Origin: Vibrio metschnikovii CIP 69.14
GTDB lineage: Bacteria; Pseudomonadota; Gammaproteobacteria; Enterobacterales; Vibrionaceae
Direction of reading: 5' to 3'
NCBI RefSeq assembly: GCF_000176155.1
Contig: NZ_ACZO01000005.1
Coordinates: forward strand, 186,001-250,000
Length of the DNA: 64,000 nucleotides
The number at the start of each line of letters is the position of its first letter. Positions within the stretch are counted from its first letter, which is position 1. The notes under the pieces were generated by a model. That model had not been told where the DNA came from and made no database searches. It saw nothing but the letters and a program-made list of their open reading frames with translations. Below are positions 1 to 9,261 of this stretch, one piece after another. The translations under genes and the position numbers were made by a program.

Positions 1-489
1 ACCGATGTGGCCGCTCGTGGACTGGATGTCGATAACTTAGATGCCGTGTTTAACTTTGAGTTGTCCCGCGATCCTGAAGTGCATGTGCATCGTATTGGTC
101 GTACCGGGCGCGCTGGTAGTCAAGGATTAGCGATCAGTTTCTTTAGCGACAATGAGATGCATCGCGTGGCGATGATTGATGAATACATGGATATGCCCAT
201 TGAGCCTGCTCAATGGCCAGATATGAGTGGGCAGAACACTACGCCTTATCAAGCGAATATGGTAACGATCCAGATCGATGGTGGTAAAAAACAAAAAGTT
301 CGTCCAGGTGATATTTTAGGCGCTTTAACCAGTGATGATGGGATTGATGGCAAGTTCGTTGGTAAGATTAATGTTCTGCCAATGCGTGCTTACGTTGCTG
401 TACATAAATCGGTAGCTAAGCGAGCGCTGAAGACAATGGAAACCGGCAAAATGAAAGGCCGCCAATTTCGTGCCCGTTTATTGAAATAA
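1..489 (+). CDS. dbpA: ATP-dependent RNA helicase DbpA, C-terminal part (5' end outside window)
   Basis: The reading frame is open from base 1, so only the last 162 codons are present. They begin in the second RecA-like helicase domain. Motif V (ARGLD) and motif VI (HRIGRTGR) are intact. They are followed by a basic C-terminal domain of about 75 residues of the DbpA RNA-binding type, containing DGGKKQKVRPGDILGAL and ending in RQFRARLLK. In DbpA this domain binds hairpin 92 of 23S rRNA, and the helicase acts late in 50S subunit assembly in the cytoplasm. The C-terminal domain separates it from RhlE, SrmB and other DEAD-box paralogues. A hairpin terminator follows immediately. Confidence 0.9.
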   Translation, partial: TDVAARGLDVDNLDAVFNFELSRDPEVHVHRIGRTGRAGSQGLAISFFSDNEMHRVAMIDEYMDMPIEPAQWPDMSGQNTTPYQANMVTIQIDGGKKQKVRPGDILGALTSDDGIDGKFVGKINVLPMRAYVAVHKSVAKRALKTMETGKMKGRQFRARLLK

Positions 490-512
490 AGCCGCACTGC
501 GGTGTTGTTACA

Positions 513-538
513 AGGCCAGCGTTTAGTCGCTGGCTTTT
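513..538. terminator. Rho-independent terminator of dbpA, overlapping the 3' end of the convergent gene
   Basis: A 7-bp GC-rich stem (GCCAGCG / CGCTGGC) with a 6-nt loop is followed by TTTT on the plus strand and preceded by AA. It sits 24 bases after the dbpA stop. It overlaps the stop and last codons of the convergent regulator gene, so the two genes appear to share this 3' region. Confidence 0.7.
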
Positions 539-1098
539 GCGTTTATGCGGGCTTTAATTCGACTTAAGCTGATGGGAGTGATCCCTAAGTAGGCGGCAAT
601 CTGACCATTGGTCAACTGTTTTTTAAGGGCTGAAAAATGGTCATTAAAAAGTTGATAACGTTCTTCGGGGCTATAAAGCAGCATAAAGCGTTCTTTATTT
701 TCTTTATGCATCAACTGAGTTTCCAGTAGTTTGAGGTAGAGAGAGTGACGAGTCGCGCGCCAAGAATGTAAGATGTGGATCGGCAATTCAATTAAACGCA
801 CTGGGGTTAACGTTTCTAATAAATAGGGAGAAGCTTGATGCTTGATGAGACTTTCAAAACCAATTACCCAGTCTTGAGCCCAATAAAATTCTTTACTGAA
901 CGACTTACCTTGCTCGGTTAGATAGCAAGCATGACACACGCCCTCTAACACGAAATAGATCTGTTGGGGGATGTCGCCTTGGTGAATTAAAATATGTCGC
1001 GTCGGTAGTTCAAGCGGTTGGCTGCATGAAATTAATTGATTGATCTCATGTGGTTCAAATCCATCACTTGAGAGTTGTTGTTCAAACTCGACATACAT
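523..1098 (-). CDS. Crp/Fnr-family transcriptional regulator
   Basis: The 191-residue protein has an N-terminal cyclic-nucleotide-binding-type beta-barrel (about residues 20-120, with ILIHQGDIPQQIYFVLEG typical of the fold). A C-terminal winged helix-turn-helix reads LTNGQIAAYLGITPISLSRI (about residues 161-180). The ligand site lacks the arginine-serine signature used by E. coli CRP to hold cAMP, and there are no clustered cysteines as in FNR, so neither cAMP nor an iron-sulfur cluster is indicated. The effector and targets cannot be read from the sequence. It lies downstream of cpdB on the same strand, with 231 bases between them, so it probably has its own promoter. Confidence 0.8.
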   Translation of the reverse strand: MYVEFEQQLSSDGFEPHEINQLISCSQPLELPTRHILIHQGDIPQQIYFVLEGVCHACYLTEQGKSFSKEFYWAQDWVIGFESLIKHQASPYLLETLTPVRLIELPIHILHSWRATRHSLYLKLLETQLMHKENKERFMLLYSPEERYQLFNDHFSALKKQLTNGQIAAYLGITPISLSRIKARINAKASD

Positions 1099-1285
1099 AT
1101 CAGGCTGTCCAATTGAAATAAGAAATTGATATCACCATATTACCTGAAATTGTAGCGGTATTGGTTAGCTTCGTTCGCTCAATGACATCGTTATTGATAC
1201 TGATAGAGATAGCTTTATTTAGCGTCGACTGGCAATGTCATGTTGTGTCGTTAGACGAACTTGAAGGTCAGTTAATATCATCAAA

Positions 1286-1316
1286 ACCCATGAACCTCAT
1301 TATTCGGTTCATGGGT
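1286..1316 (-). terminator. Stem-loop downstream of cpdB, probable terminator
   Basis: An 11-bp perfect inverted repeat (ACCCATGAACC / GGTTCATGGGT) with a 9-nt loop lies 13 bases after the cpdB stop. On the minus strand it is followed by TTTTGA, a short U-tract. The rest of the 1099-1329 gap holds no ORF. Bases about 1149-1190 resemble the left arm of the intergenic repeat at 55050-55155. Confidence 0.6.
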
Positions 1317-1329
1317 AAGTGATAAAAAC

Positions 1330-3291
1330 TTATTGGGTGAGATCAATCCGGTAAATAGCAAAGCCGAGGGGATCGCGAGCGACTTTTTGCATGGGGTACT
1401 GGCCTTTGGCCTCAATAAATTGTGCCGCCTTGTCGCTAGGCGAGGTTTCAAAACGCACATCTAAGCGAGCATCGGTTTTGATAGGCGCAAATGACCAATT
1501 GTTATCAGCACTAGGGGTAACGTGGCCTTTTTCTGCGCTGATGCGCGAAATATAGCTTGCTACCACGGTGCGGTTTTCATCTGGTGAATCAAAGGCAACA
1601 AACTCACTGCCCGTACCAGCAAATTTATTACTGTAGGCGCGATAGTTATTGGTAGCAACCAAAAAGGTTTGCTTAAGATCCAGCGGTTGACCTTGATAAG
1701 TTAAACCGACAATACGCTCAGCCTCTTTATTGATTAGCTTACAATCACCGTCGTATTTTGCCGGTTGAGTGATATCAATTTGATAATTGACCCCATCGAT
1801 GACATCAAAATTATAAGTACGGAAACCCTGCCAATTAATCAGACTTTGTGGCTCTGTACTGTGTGGGTCAATCTGATTAAATTGACCAGCACTGCACTCT
1901 AACCACTCTTTGACCTCTTTACCGGTCATTTTCAGCGCCACCAGTGTGTTAGGGTAGAGATAAAGATCCGCCGCGTTACGGAAGGTCAGTTGTCCAGCTT
2001 CGACTTCAGTAAAGCCATTAGGATCATCTTTACGGCCCCCGACTTTAAAAGGTGCAGCTGCTGATAAAACGGGTAATCCAGCCAGATTGGCATCGCCTTG
2101 GATAAAGCGTTCAACGTAATCTTTTTGGGCTAAGTTGACGATTTGTATGGTTGGGTCATCTTGCACTAGAGCTAAAAAGCTGTACATCACATCATCGGCT
2201 TTACCTATGGGTTGATTGACAAACTCTCGTGTTGCTTGATGGTCATTAGCTAAGGCTTTGACGATATTCTTATCTGCCGACACCAGCGCTTGCTGCGTTT
2301 TACGATCGAAAATTGGCCGAGCTTCGGCACGTCCGTTTACGACTTGCCATTGGCCGTTATCATTTTTTAGGGTTAAATCCATCACGCCGACGTGACTGCC
2401 CCAGCGACCGGGCATCACAGCAGGAATGCCATTGATAGTACCTTGATTAATATCAGCACCTGGTAAGTTGGCATAGTCTGCACTTGGGAATACCGCGTGT
2501 GAGTGTCCAAAGGCGATTGCATCAATGCCTTTGACTTGGGTGAGATAATAAACCGAGTTTTCCGCCCCAGCTTGATAAGGATCGGTCGAGATCCCTGAAT
2601 GAGGAATCGCGATGATTACCTCGGCGCCTTGCTGTTTCATTTGTGGAATAAGCGTTTCTGCGGTTTGCTTAATGTCTTTAGCAAACACTTTGCCTTCAAG
2701 ATTTTTCTTATCCCAGACCATGATCTGCGGAGGGACAAAGCCAATGTAACCCACCTTCACGGTTTGAGATTGACCACTTTGATCAGTAAAAGTGTGGGTT
2801 TTAATCAAATAGGGTTGGAAATAGTGCTTGCCAGTGTGTTGATCAAACACATTGGCATTAATGTAAGGAAAGTCCGCTCCCTTGATCGCCTGCTGGAGAA
2901 AATCTAAACCGTAATTAAACTCGTGGTTACCAATGTTGCCCACATCGTAGCCGAGTTGATTCATTGCTTTATAAGCCGGGTGAATCTCGCCTGGAGTGAT
3001 GCCTTTTGCCGCCATATAGTCACCCATAGGGCTACCTTGCAGTAAATCACCGTTATCGACCAGTACCGAGTTGGTCACTTCTTGCTGAGCTTGCTTGACT
3101 AAGCTTGCCGCACGAGCCAACCCTAATTGTTTGGATGGCATATCTTTGTAGTAATCATAATCCATTAAATTGGTATGAATATCAGTAGTTTCAATAATCC
3201 TGAGTTGGAGTGTTTCCGCCATTGCTGGTCCTGCCATGCTTAAAAGACCCGTTAACACGGCGATGGATAAAGAGTGATGTACTGATGGCAT
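1330..3291 (-). CDS. cpdB: Periplasmic 2',3'-cyclic-nucleotide 2'-phosphodiesterase / 3'-nucleotidase
   Basis: The 653-residue protein matches CpdB, which hydrolyses 2',3'-cyclic nucleotides and 3'-mononucleotides in the periplasm so that nucleosides can be taken up. A signal peptide ends at about residue 25 (AMA). The N-terminal metallophosphoesterase domain shows the dinuclear-metal motifs [21 protein letters not shown] and FGHSH. The C-terminal half is a 5'-nucleotidase-type substrate domain ([19 protein letters not shown] region). Length agrees with E. coli CpdB (about 647). The start follows an AGGA-type ribosome-binding site. It is transcribed away from cobA. Confidence 0.95.
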   Translation of the reverse strand: MPSVHHSLSIAVLTGLLSMAGPAMAETLQLRIIETTDIHTNLMDYDYYKDMPSKQLGLARAASLVKQAQQEVTNSVLVDNGDLLQGSPMGDYMAAKGITPGEIHPAYKAMNQLGYDVGNIGNHEFNYGLDFLQQAIKGADFPYINANVFDQHTGKHYFQPYLIKTHTFTDQSGQSQTVKVGYIGFVPPQIMVWDKKNLEGKVFAKDIKQTAETLIPQMKQQGAEVIIAIPHSGISTDPYQAGAENSVYYLTQVKGIDAIAFGHSHAVFPSADYANLPGADINQGTINGIPAVMPGRWGSHVGVMDLTLKNDNGQWQVVNGRAEARPIFDRKTQQALVSADKNIVKALANDHQATREFVNQPIGKADDVMYSFLALVQDDPTIQIVNLAQKDYVERFIQGDANLAGLPVLSAAAPFKVGGRKDDPNGFTEVEAGQLTFRNAADLYLYPNTLVALKMTGKEVKEWLECSAGQFNQIDPHSTEPQSLINWQGFRTYNFDVIDGVNYQIDITQPAKYDGDCKLINKEAERIVGLTYQGQPLDLKQTFLVATNNYRAYSNKFAGTGSEFVAFDSPDENRTVVASYISRISAEKGHVTPSADNNWSFAPIKTDARLDVRFETSPSDKAAQFIEAKGQYPMQKVARDPLGFAIYRIDLTQ

Positions 3292-3363
3292 AGGTCATTT
3301 CCTGTTGATTATCTGGGGTACGGTTTGAGTTACCTCATTGGCAATGGCTGCAAATGTAACAAA

Positions 3364-3396
3364 TTGTGATGCAATGTGTCGGACTGAACATCACAA
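3364..3396. promoter_or_regulatory. Inverted repeat with CRP-like half-sites between cpdB and cobA
   Basis: TTGTGATG (3364-3371) and CATCACAA (3389-3396) form a perfect 8-bp inverted repeat separated by 17 bases, in the divergent cpdB/cobA promoter region. Each arm contains TGTGA, the CRP half-site. The spacing is not the 6 bases of a standard CRP site, so either this is an unusual operator or the match is coincidental. Confidence 0.3.
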
Positions 3397-3546
3397 AGTG
3401 TGAGTTATTCCGGGTCTTTTACCGCTTAAAAGTCAGGTGAGTGACTGCTTATCAGCTTTTAGTATAAAAAATGAAATTTTAGAATTTCGAGTAATAACAT
3501 CCACCGCTCATAATGACGTCATCAATTTGAGTTAAGGATGACAACG

Positions 3547-4428
3547 ATGGCGGGTTTTCAACACGTTACGACCACAAAGGTCAAACAGGCAACGCTGGTG
3601 GCATTGGATGGAGGGGCAACATCGAGCCCTTATACTCGCCTGTCTCGTAGTCAATTGCGCGCCGGCGAAGTGGCGTTGATTGGTGCCGGTCCTGGCGATC
3701 CTGAACTGCTGACGGTCAAAGCGCTCAACTATCTACAACAAGCGGATGTTGTGCTCTATGACTATTTGGTCTCAGAGGACATTATGGCGCTGATCCCCAG
3801 CACAACCATTTTAGTTTGTGTGGGGAAACGGGCTGGTCATCATAGTGTTCCACAAGAAAAAACCAATCAACTGCTGGTCGATTTTGCCCAATTGGGTCAT
3901 CGCGTGGTGAGGATCAAAGGCGGTGATCCTTTTATGTTTGGTCGTGGTGGTGAAGAGTTGGAAGTGTTGGCGGATGCTGGCATCGCATTTCAAGTGATCC
4001 CTGGCATTACTGCAGCAGCAGGAGCGACCGCGTACGCTGGTATTCCATTAACCCACCGTGATTATGCACAATCGGCTTTATTTATTACCGGACACTTAAA
4101 AAATGACACCATTGATGAGATGGAGTGGCCGACCTTAGCGCGCGGTCATCAAACCTTAGTCATCTATATGGGATTGATGAATGCCACGATGATCACGCAA
4201 CAACTCCTCCTACATGGACGTCAAGCCTCGACGCCGATTGCGATCATCGAGCGCGGTACTCAACAAGCCCAAAAAGTCTTTCGAGGCGTTTTGCAAGATT
4301 TACCCCAATTAGCGACTCAAGCGCAATCACCGGCCTTAATTGTGATTGGTGAGGTGGTCGCGTTAGCCGATAAATTGGCTTGGTTTGGCGAGCAAACTGA
4401 GCGTCCCACTCACTACCACTATGCCTAA
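3547..4428 (+). CDS. cobA: Uroporphyrinogen-III C-methyltransferase (SUMT), siroheme pathway
   Basis: The protein transfers two methyl groups from S-adenosylmethionine to uroporphyrinogen III to give precorrin-2, the first step to siroheme, the cofactor of sulfite reductase. The sequence matches the methylase module of CysG. It shows a glycine-rich [15 protein letters not shown] near residue 50, [38 protein letters not shown] and ITGHLK. There is no CysG-type dehydrogenase/ferrochelatase module. A 40-residue N-terminal extension precedes the domain. I chose the ATG at 3547 (293 aa) because AAGGA lies 7-8 bases upstream; the ATG at 3538 abuts that site. It sits 69 bases before cysD, which fits a joint role in sulfate assimilation. 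Confidence 0.92.
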   Translation: MAGFQHVTTTKVKQATLVALDGGATSSPYTRLSRSQLRAGEVALIGAGPGDPELLTVKALNYLQQADVVLYDYLVSEDIMALIPSTTILVCVGKRAGHHSVPQEKTNQLLVDFAQLGHRVVRIKGGDPFMFGRGGEELEVLADAGIAFQVIPGITAAAGATAYAGIPLTHRDYAQSALFITGHLKNDTIDEMEWPTLARGHQTLVIYMGLMNATMITQQLLLHGRQASTPIAIIERGTQQAQKVFRGVLQDLPQLATQAQSPALIVIGEVVALADKLAWFGEQTERPTHYHYA

Positions 4429-4497
4429 TTGATTATTTTACTCTTGCCATTTTCTTGTTCGAGATAATGACAAGGCAGCGAAAAGGAAACCGACAGA

Positions 4498-5406
4498 ATG
4501 GATCCACAACGTTTAACCCATTTACAGCAGCTTGAAGCGGAGAGTATTCATATTCTTCGTGAGGTGGCGGCAGAATTTGCTAACCTAGTGATGATGTACT
4601 CGATAGGTAAAGACTCCTCCGTGATGTTGCATCTGGCTCGCAAAGCGTTTTATCCGGGAAAAATTCCTTTTCCTTTACTGCATGTGGATACGGATTGGAA
4701 ATTTCGCGAGATGATCGAGTTTCGTGATGCGGCAGCTGAAAAGTATGGTTTTGAACTTTTGGTACATAAAAACCCAGAAGGATTGGCGATGGGGATAAAT
4801 CCCTTTGTGCATGGCTCCTCAAAACACACCGATATCATGAAAACCCAAGGGTTGAAACAAGCTCTCAATCACTATGGGTTTGATGCCGCTTTTGGTGGTG
4901 CGCGTCGTGATGAAGAAAAATCTCGAGCCAAAGAGCGGGTCTATTCGTTTCGAGATCAAAACCACACGTGGGATCCGAAAAACCAACGTCCAGAGCTATG
5001 GAAAACCTATAACGGGCAAATTAATAAAGGGGAAAGTATTCGCGTATTCCCTTTATCGAACTGGACGGAATTGGATATTTGGCAATACATCTATCTAGAA
5101 AACATCGATATTGTGCCGCTGTATCTTGCTGATGTTCGCCCGGTGGTTGAGCGAAATGGCATGTTAATTATGGTCGATGATCAGCGGATGCCATTACAAC
5201 CAGGTGAAGAGGTTCAATATAAGCGAGTTCGGTTCCGAACCCTCGGCTGCTATCCCCTGACCGGAGCCGTAGAATCTGAAGCCGATACGTTGACCGGGAT
5301 TATTGAAGAGATGTTGGTGGCAACGTCCAGTGAGCGACAGGGGCGGGCGATCGATCACGATCAGTCTGGATCGATGGAACTGAAAAAACGCCAGGGTTAC
5401 TTCTAA
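4498..5406 (+). CDS. cysD: Sulfate adenylyltransferase subunit 2
   Basis: CysD is the catalytic PP-loop subunit of ATP sulfurylase. It makes adenosine 5'-phosphosulfate from sulfate and ATP, with the GTPase CysN. The ATP-pyrophosphatase P-loop SIGKDSS is at residues 35-41. The conserved [15 protein letters not shown] and [15 protein letters not shown] segments follow, and the C-terminus ends KKRQGYF as in the family. Length (302 aa) equals E. coli CysD. It is the second gene of cobA-cysD-cysN-cysC, 17 bases before cysN. Confidence 0.97.
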   Translation: MDPQRLTHLQQLEAESIHILREVAAEFANLVMMYSIGKDSSVMLHLARKAFYPGKIPFPLLHVDTDWKFREMIEFRDAAAEKYGFELLVHKNPEGLAMGINPFVHGSSKHTDIMKTQGLKQALNHYGFDAAFGGARRDEEKSRAKERVYSFRDQNHTWDPKNQRPELWKTYNGQINKGESIRVFPLSNWTELDIWQYIYLENIDIVPLYLADVRPVVERNGMLIMVDDQRMPLQPGEEVQYKRVRFRTLGCYPLTGAVESEADTLTGIIEEMLVATSSERQGRAIDHDQSGSMELKKRQGYF

Positions 5407-5423
5407 GGATTTGAGGAAAGAAA

Positions 5424-6857
5424 ATGAACAGTGCAGTGCATGCTCAACTTGCTGAGCTGGGTATTGAAGGATACCTCAGCCAACATCAACATAAATCATT
5501 ATTACGCTTTCTAACCTGCGGCTCGGTTGATGATGGAAAAAGTACGTTAATTGGTCGTCTGTTGCATGATTCTAAGCAGATCTATGAAGATCAGCTCGCC
5601 GCGGTTCATTCGGACAGTCAGCGCGTGGGAACCACCGGAGAGCGGCCCGATCTCGCGCTATTGGTCGATGGTTTACAAGCCGAGCGTGAGCAAGGAATCA
5701 CTATCGACGTTGCTTATCGCTATTTTTCCACTCAAAAACGCAAATTTATCATTGCCGATACCCCAGGGCATGAACAGTATACGCGTAATATGGCTACTGG
5801 GGCATCGACCTGCGACTTAGCGATTATCTTGATTGATGCTCGTAAAGGGGTATTAGATCAAACCCGCCGACATTCGTTTATTGCCCATTTATTGGGGATC
5901 AAACACTTTATCGTCGCGATCAATAAGATGGATTTAGTGGATTATTCCCAAGCGCGATTTGAAGAAATTGCTCAGCAATACGCTGATTTTTCAAAGCATC
6001 TTGCCCAAGATATTGCTATTCAGTTGATTCCTATCTCCGCGCTAGAAGGTGACAATGTCGTCGAGAAAAGCCAATTTATGTCTTGGTATCAAGGTGAATC
6101 ACTGCTCGAGCGATTAGAAAACGTGCAGATTAAGCCACCGAGTCTCAACGCAGATTTTCGTTTTCCCGTTCAGTATGTCAATCGTCCCCATTTAGATTTT
6201 CGTGGTTTTGCTGGCACGGTTGCTGCGGGCACAATTCATGTTGGTGATAAGGTCAAAGTGTTACCGTCTGGAAAAACCTCTGCGATTACGCGGATTGTTA
6301 CTTTTGACGGAGACTTAAGCCACGCCAATGCAGGACAAGCAGTCACCTTGACGTTACAAGATGAGATCGATATCAGTCGTGGTGATCTGTTAGTGTTGGC
6401 CGATGCTGATGTTTCGCTAACCTCGCAACTCGTCGCGGATGTGGTATGGATGACAGAGCAGCCACTACAACTTGATCGTGAATACGATATTAAAATCGCT
6501 GGTAAGAAAACTCTGGGTCGAGTGACCAGCATTGAGCATCAATACGATATTAATCAGCTAAGCACCTTCAATACTGAACAGCTACCACTGAATGGTATTG
6601 CCCGTTGTCAATGGCGCTTTACCCATCAACTGGCGGTGGATAACTATCAAGATTGTGCGGATACTGGCGGTTTTATTATTATTGATCGTTTGACTAACGT
6701 TACGGTCGGAGCGGGTTTGATTCGCGAGTCGCTGCAAGCCGTAGACTTACCAACCGCAACGGGATTGTCGGCTTTTGAGTTAGAATTTAATGCGTTGGTC
6801 CGAAAACATTTCCCTCATTGGGACGCGAAAGATCTCAGCCAGTTTAAGGGGCAATAA
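5424..6857 (+). CDS. cysN: Sulfate adenylyltransferase subunit 1 (GTPase)
   Basis: CysN is an EF-Tu-like GTPase whose hydrolysis drives ATP sulfurylase. The G1 motif GSVDDGKST is at residues 33-41. [12 protein letters not shown] (G3) and NKMD (G4) follow, with beta-barrel domains II and III behind them. The length (477 aa) is normal. Unlike the CysN-CysC fusions of some bacteria, it ends before the kinase, and its stop overlaps the cysC start (TAATG), which indicates translational coupling. Confidence 0.97.
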   Translation: MNSAVHAQLAELGIEGYLSQHQHKSLLRFLTCGSVDDGKSTLIGRLLHDSKQIYEDQLAAVHSDSQRVGTTGERPDLALLVDGLQAEREQGITIDVAYRYFSTQKRKFIIADTPGHEQYTRNMATGASTCDLAIILIDARKGVLDQTRRHSFIAHLLGIKHFIVAINKMDLVDYSQARFEEIAQQYADFSKHLAQDIAIQLIPISALEGDNVVEKSQFMSWYQGESLLERLENVQIKPPSLNADFRFPVQYVNRPHLDFRGFAGTVAAGTIHVGDKVKVLPSGKTSAITRIVTFDGDLSHANAGQAVTLTLQDEIDISRGDLLVLADADVSLTSQLVADVVWMTEQPLQLDREYDIKIAGKKTLGRVTSIEHQYDINQLSTFNTEQLPLNGIARCQWRFTHQLAVDNYQDCADTGGFIIIDRLTNVTVGAGLIRESLQAVDLPTATGLSAFELEFNALVRKHFPHWDAKDLSQFKGQ

Positions 6858-7474
6858 TGCACACTATCGATAATGTCACTGAACCGACGATCGTTTGGCA
6901 TGAGCATCATGTTGATAAAGCCCATCGAGCACGATTGAAACAACAGCGCCCAGCGGTATTGTGGTTCACTGGGCTATCTGGAGCTGGAAAGTCAACCATT
7001 GCGGGAGCTCTAGAACAACGCCTTGCTGAGCTTGGTTACCATACCTATTTATTGGATGGCGATAATGTGCGTCACGGATTGTGCGCAGATTTAGGTTTTT
7101 CAGAGCAAGATCGCCGAGAGAACATTCGCCGCATCGGTGAGCTTGCCAAATTAATGGCAGATGCAGGATTGATTGTGTTAACGGCTTTTATCTCGCCGCA
7201 TCGTGCTGAAAGGCAACGAGTTCGAGCATTAATGCCTGAAGGTGAATTTTTGGAAGTGTTTGTGAATACTCACTTAGCGGTGTGTGAGCAGCGTGATCCA
7301 AAAGGTTTGTATAAAAAGGCTCGAGCTGGTGAAATTCCCCAGTTTACTGGGATTGATTCAGTGTATGAAGCGCCGCTGGAGGCAGAGATTGATTTGCCCG
7401 CTGGTGAAGAGCCCGTTGAGGTATTGGTTGAGCGCTGCATTATGGCGTTACAGCAACGAGGGATTATTCGTTAA
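6857..7474 (+). CDS. cysC: Adenylyl-sulfate kinase (APS kinase)
   Basis: CysC phosphorylates APS to PAPS, the substrate of PAPS reductase. The Walker A motif GLSGAGKS is at residues 39-46. [11 protein letters not shown], the APS-contacting [15 protein letters not shown] and the late [13 protein letters not shown] loop match the family. Length is 205 aa, about as usual. The ATG overlaps the last base of the cysN stop. From memory, many Vibrio carry an SLC13-type anion transporter gene between cysN and cysC; none is present here. A terminator follows 27 bases downstream. Confidence 0.97.
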   Translation: MHTIDNVTEPTIVWHEHHVDKAHRARLKQQRPAVLWFTGLSGAGKSTIAGALEQRLAELGYHTYLLDGDNVRHGLCADLGFSEQDRRENIRRIGELAKLMADAGLIVLTAFISPHRAERQRVRALMPEGEFLEVFVNTHLAVCEQRDPKGLYKKARAGEIPQFTGIDSVYEAPLEAEIDLPAGEEPVEVLVERCIMALQQRGIIR

Positions 7475-7501
7475 AGCGATACCAATCACCCCTTGATCGT
7501 G

Positions 7502-7532
7502 AAAGCCATTCATCCCGATGAGTGGCTTTTTT
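7502..7532. terminator. Terminator between cysC and the convergent TIGR03899 gene
   Basis: The arms AAAGCCATTCAT and ATGAGTGGCTTT pair over 12 positions with one G-T pair and a 4-nt loop. TTTTTT follows on the plus strand and AAA lies on the opposite flank, so it may serve both convergent genes. Confidence 0.8.
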
Positions 7533-7543
7533 ATGCGTGCGAT

Positions 7544-8440
7544 TTATACCGTGTGATGAATGGTACTGCTGGCGTCACTATGGACAATAAATTTTTGTCC
7601 TAACAGAGCGATCAGTTGATCATAGTAACCACTATTGGGTTTATTGCCTAATAGTCGGCAGAGTTCATTACCGGTAGGAGTGAAGCGATAGTACAGCAAG
7701 TGCACTCCTTTGGCAGTGACGTTTAATGTGAGCTGTTTACCTTGGTAGCTTAGCGTGAGCGGCGGATCAAATTCAATTGCCCCCGATTCTAATTCTGTGG
7801 CATGCAGTAAGCCAAGTTCGATTAATACCAGTAAGCTGGAATAAGGTAATTGGTGACTACCAATATTTAATGTTGAGGTGATATTGCGTTTGCCTAAACT
7901 AAAAATACTGTTTTGTACTTTAAGACCAAACAGTAATTTCAAACTCGGATCGCTGCCGAAACTGCAACTCAAACCGGCGGCACGCTGTAAAATTTGCGCT
8001 TCTTTGGGGGTCATGTTTTGCAAAATACTCAGTGCTTTCATCGAAGTAAACCCTGGGTTGGTCACTTCACGTTTCAGAACTTGAGCCCATAGACGTTGCA
8101 TGGATGAGTTATGAATATCTTGCGCCATATCGAAGAAACGGTATAGCCAGTCTTGATCAGGATCGCCCGCCGTTTCGTTATGACACGAGAGATGCGCAAG
8201 ACGCACGATCTGCTCCAGATTTTTTTGTCGCTGCTCTTTTCTCTCTCGCTCACGTTTTAACGCTCTATCTAACGGCGTTTTTTGCGGCTTTTCATCCAGT
8301 AATAACGCATCTAACCCATGTTGCTGAGCAATCGATGAGATACGACTCGCGCTATCTTTCAGATAACTGGATTTTTTCTCTGTGTGTGAATGGGTCGTGG
8401 TTGGATGCTCAATCACAACCGAGGATTTTAGCTCAGCCAT
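7544..8440 (-). CDS. TIGR03899-type conserved protein of unknown function
   Basis: The 298-residue protein resembles the TIGR03899 family that I associate with this position next to cysDNC in Vibrio. There is no signal peptide or membrane segment. An N-terminal charged, helical stretch (about residues 60-85, many Arg/Lys/Glu) precedes a mostly helical middle (residues 95-170: YRFFDMAQDIHNSSMQRLWAQVLKREV). The C-terminal half looks like a small beta-rich domain (LTLSYQGKQLTLNVTAKGVHLLYY). The middle segment is reminiscent of DUF2806-type proteins. No catalytic motif is apparent. It converges with cysC and diverges from the small ORF at 8601 across a palindrome-rich gap. Confidence 0.7.
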   Translation of the reverse strand: MAELKSSVVIEHPTTTHSHTEKKSSYLKDSASRISSIAQQHGLDALLLDEKPQKTPLDRALKRERERKEQRQKNLEQIVRLAHLSCHNETAGDPDQDWLYRFFDMAQDIHNSSMQRLWAQVLKREVTNPGFTSMKALSILQNMTPKEAQILQRAAGLSCSFGSDPSLKLLFGLKVQNSIFSLGKRNITSTLNIGSHQLPYSSLLVLIELGLLHATELESGAIEFDPPLTLSYQGKQLTLNVTAKGVHLLYYRFTPTGNELCRLLGNKPNSGYYDQLIALLGQKFIVHSDASSTIHHTV

Positions 8441-8517
8441 GGGTTACCAAATTTTACCATTGAATCATACTCTAAAATGTACCGTGGATTGGCTAAGGTA
8501 ACCAGTGAAACTCTTGG

Positions 8518-8575
8518 TGATAGCGCACAAATTTGCGCTATCATAAATGATAATAACTTGTTAAAATTGTTATCA
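8518..8575. promoter_or_regulatory. Two adjacent palindromes in a divergent promoter region
   Basis: First palindrome, 8518-8543: perfect 10-bp arms TGATAGCGCA / TGCGCTATCA around 6 bases (CAAATT). Second, 8548-8575: imperfect arms TGATAATAAC / ATTGTTATCA around 8 bases. Neither is followed by a T-run on either strand, so they look like operators rather than terminators. A TATGAT -10-like hexamer for the minus-strand gene overlaps the edge of the first palindrome (8541-8546). The regulator is unknown. Confidence 0.5.
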
Positions 8576-8600
8576 ACAACTGTGGGGGCGCACTGACACA

Positions 8601-8705
8601 ATGAAGTACGATAAAGAAAATCGCTGGTTTAAGCATCTATCGACCACTTTACTGTTTTTGATCTATTTGGGGTTATTAAGTTATTTAGCCAAATACATGA
8701 TGTAA
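8601..8705 (+). CDS. Small single-pass membrane protein, 34 aa, unknown function
   Basis: ATG to TAA encodes 34 residues: a charged N-terminus (MKYDKENRWFKHL), then one hydrophobic helix (about residues 14-31, TTLLFLIYLGLLSYLAKY). A positively charged start with a single membrane segment is typical of real small inner-membrane proteins. A G-rich stretch (GGGGGCG) 11-17 bases upstream could be a ribosome-binding site, though it is not a canonical one. The ORF lies alone between the palindrome pair and the convergent zinc-locus gene. I do not recognise the family, and conservation in relatives would decide it. Confidence 0.55.
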   Translation: MKYDKENRWFKHLSTTLLFLIYLGLLSYLAKYMM

Positions 8706-8747
8706 CGAGTAAGGTGGTCTTTGGTTTAGCAATTATTTAACAAATGG

Positions 8748-9248
8748 TTACATATCATCGTAATCTTCGATCGCGGTTCCTTCAATCAGATAGGCGGTTT
8801 CCGCCAGCTCAGCACTGACCACTTCGGTTTTCAATGTTCCTATCACATACACCACATCCCATAACTGTTGAATCGGCGCTCCTTGAGGGTATTTGACGTA
8901 AATGATCTGATTCGGTGGCGGTGGTGGGACATGAATACAAGCCCCAAAGTAAGGAACCAGTAAAAACTCGGTGATGGAGTTTTCGTCTCCCTCAAGAGGA
9001 ATGACAAACCCCGGAATTTTTACCTGACTGCCATTGAGCTCACTGCGTACACTGCCCACTTTGATTTGCTGGGCGGGTAAATCGAGGTTGTGATCGATCA
9101 TCGGCATGCCCATCGCGTTAAATTGATTGCGCTCATTTTCTGGGATCAGATCAATCCAGTCTAATTGCAGCGGTTCACTATTGGCGTAGACGTTAAAGCT
9201 CATCGCCGTAAGTAGTGGCAAGAGTATATTCAGTAACCATTTATGCAT
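8748..9248 (-). CDS. DUF3299 periplasmic protein of the zinc (zrg) locus
   Basis: The 166-residue protein has a signal peptide ending about residue 22 (NVYA). The mature part is a DUF3299-like beta-rich domain with KIPGFVIPLE, then FLLVPYFGACIHVPPPPPNQIIYV. The Cys-Ile-His pair followed by a proline run is the family hallmark and could bind metal. It is the last gene of the five-gene minus-strand locus, 13 bases after the ABC permease gene. Probable location is the periplasm. The biochemical role is unknown; the Zur-type operator upstream of the locus suggests a function under zinc limitation. Confidence 0.75.
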   Translation of the reverse strand: MHKWLLNILLPLLTAMSFNVYANSEPLQLDWIDLIPENERNQFNAMGMPMIDHNLDLPAQQIKVGSVRSELNGSQVKIPGFVIPLEGDENSITEFLLVPYFGACIHVPPPPPNQIIYVKYPQGAPIQQLWDVVYVIGTLKTEVVSAELAETAYLIEGTAIEDYDDM

Positions 9249-9261
9249 GTCTTTGTTTCTC

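Noticed and set aside
2599..2907. A 102-codon plus-strand ORF inside cpdB
   Set aside because: It lies antisense within a gene with full catalytic motifs and shows no domain, ribosome-binding site or signal peptide.
8104..8463. A 119-codon plus-strand ORF antisense to the TIGR03899-type gene
   Set aside because: No recognisable domain or ribosome-binding site, and the opposite strand has the conserved product.
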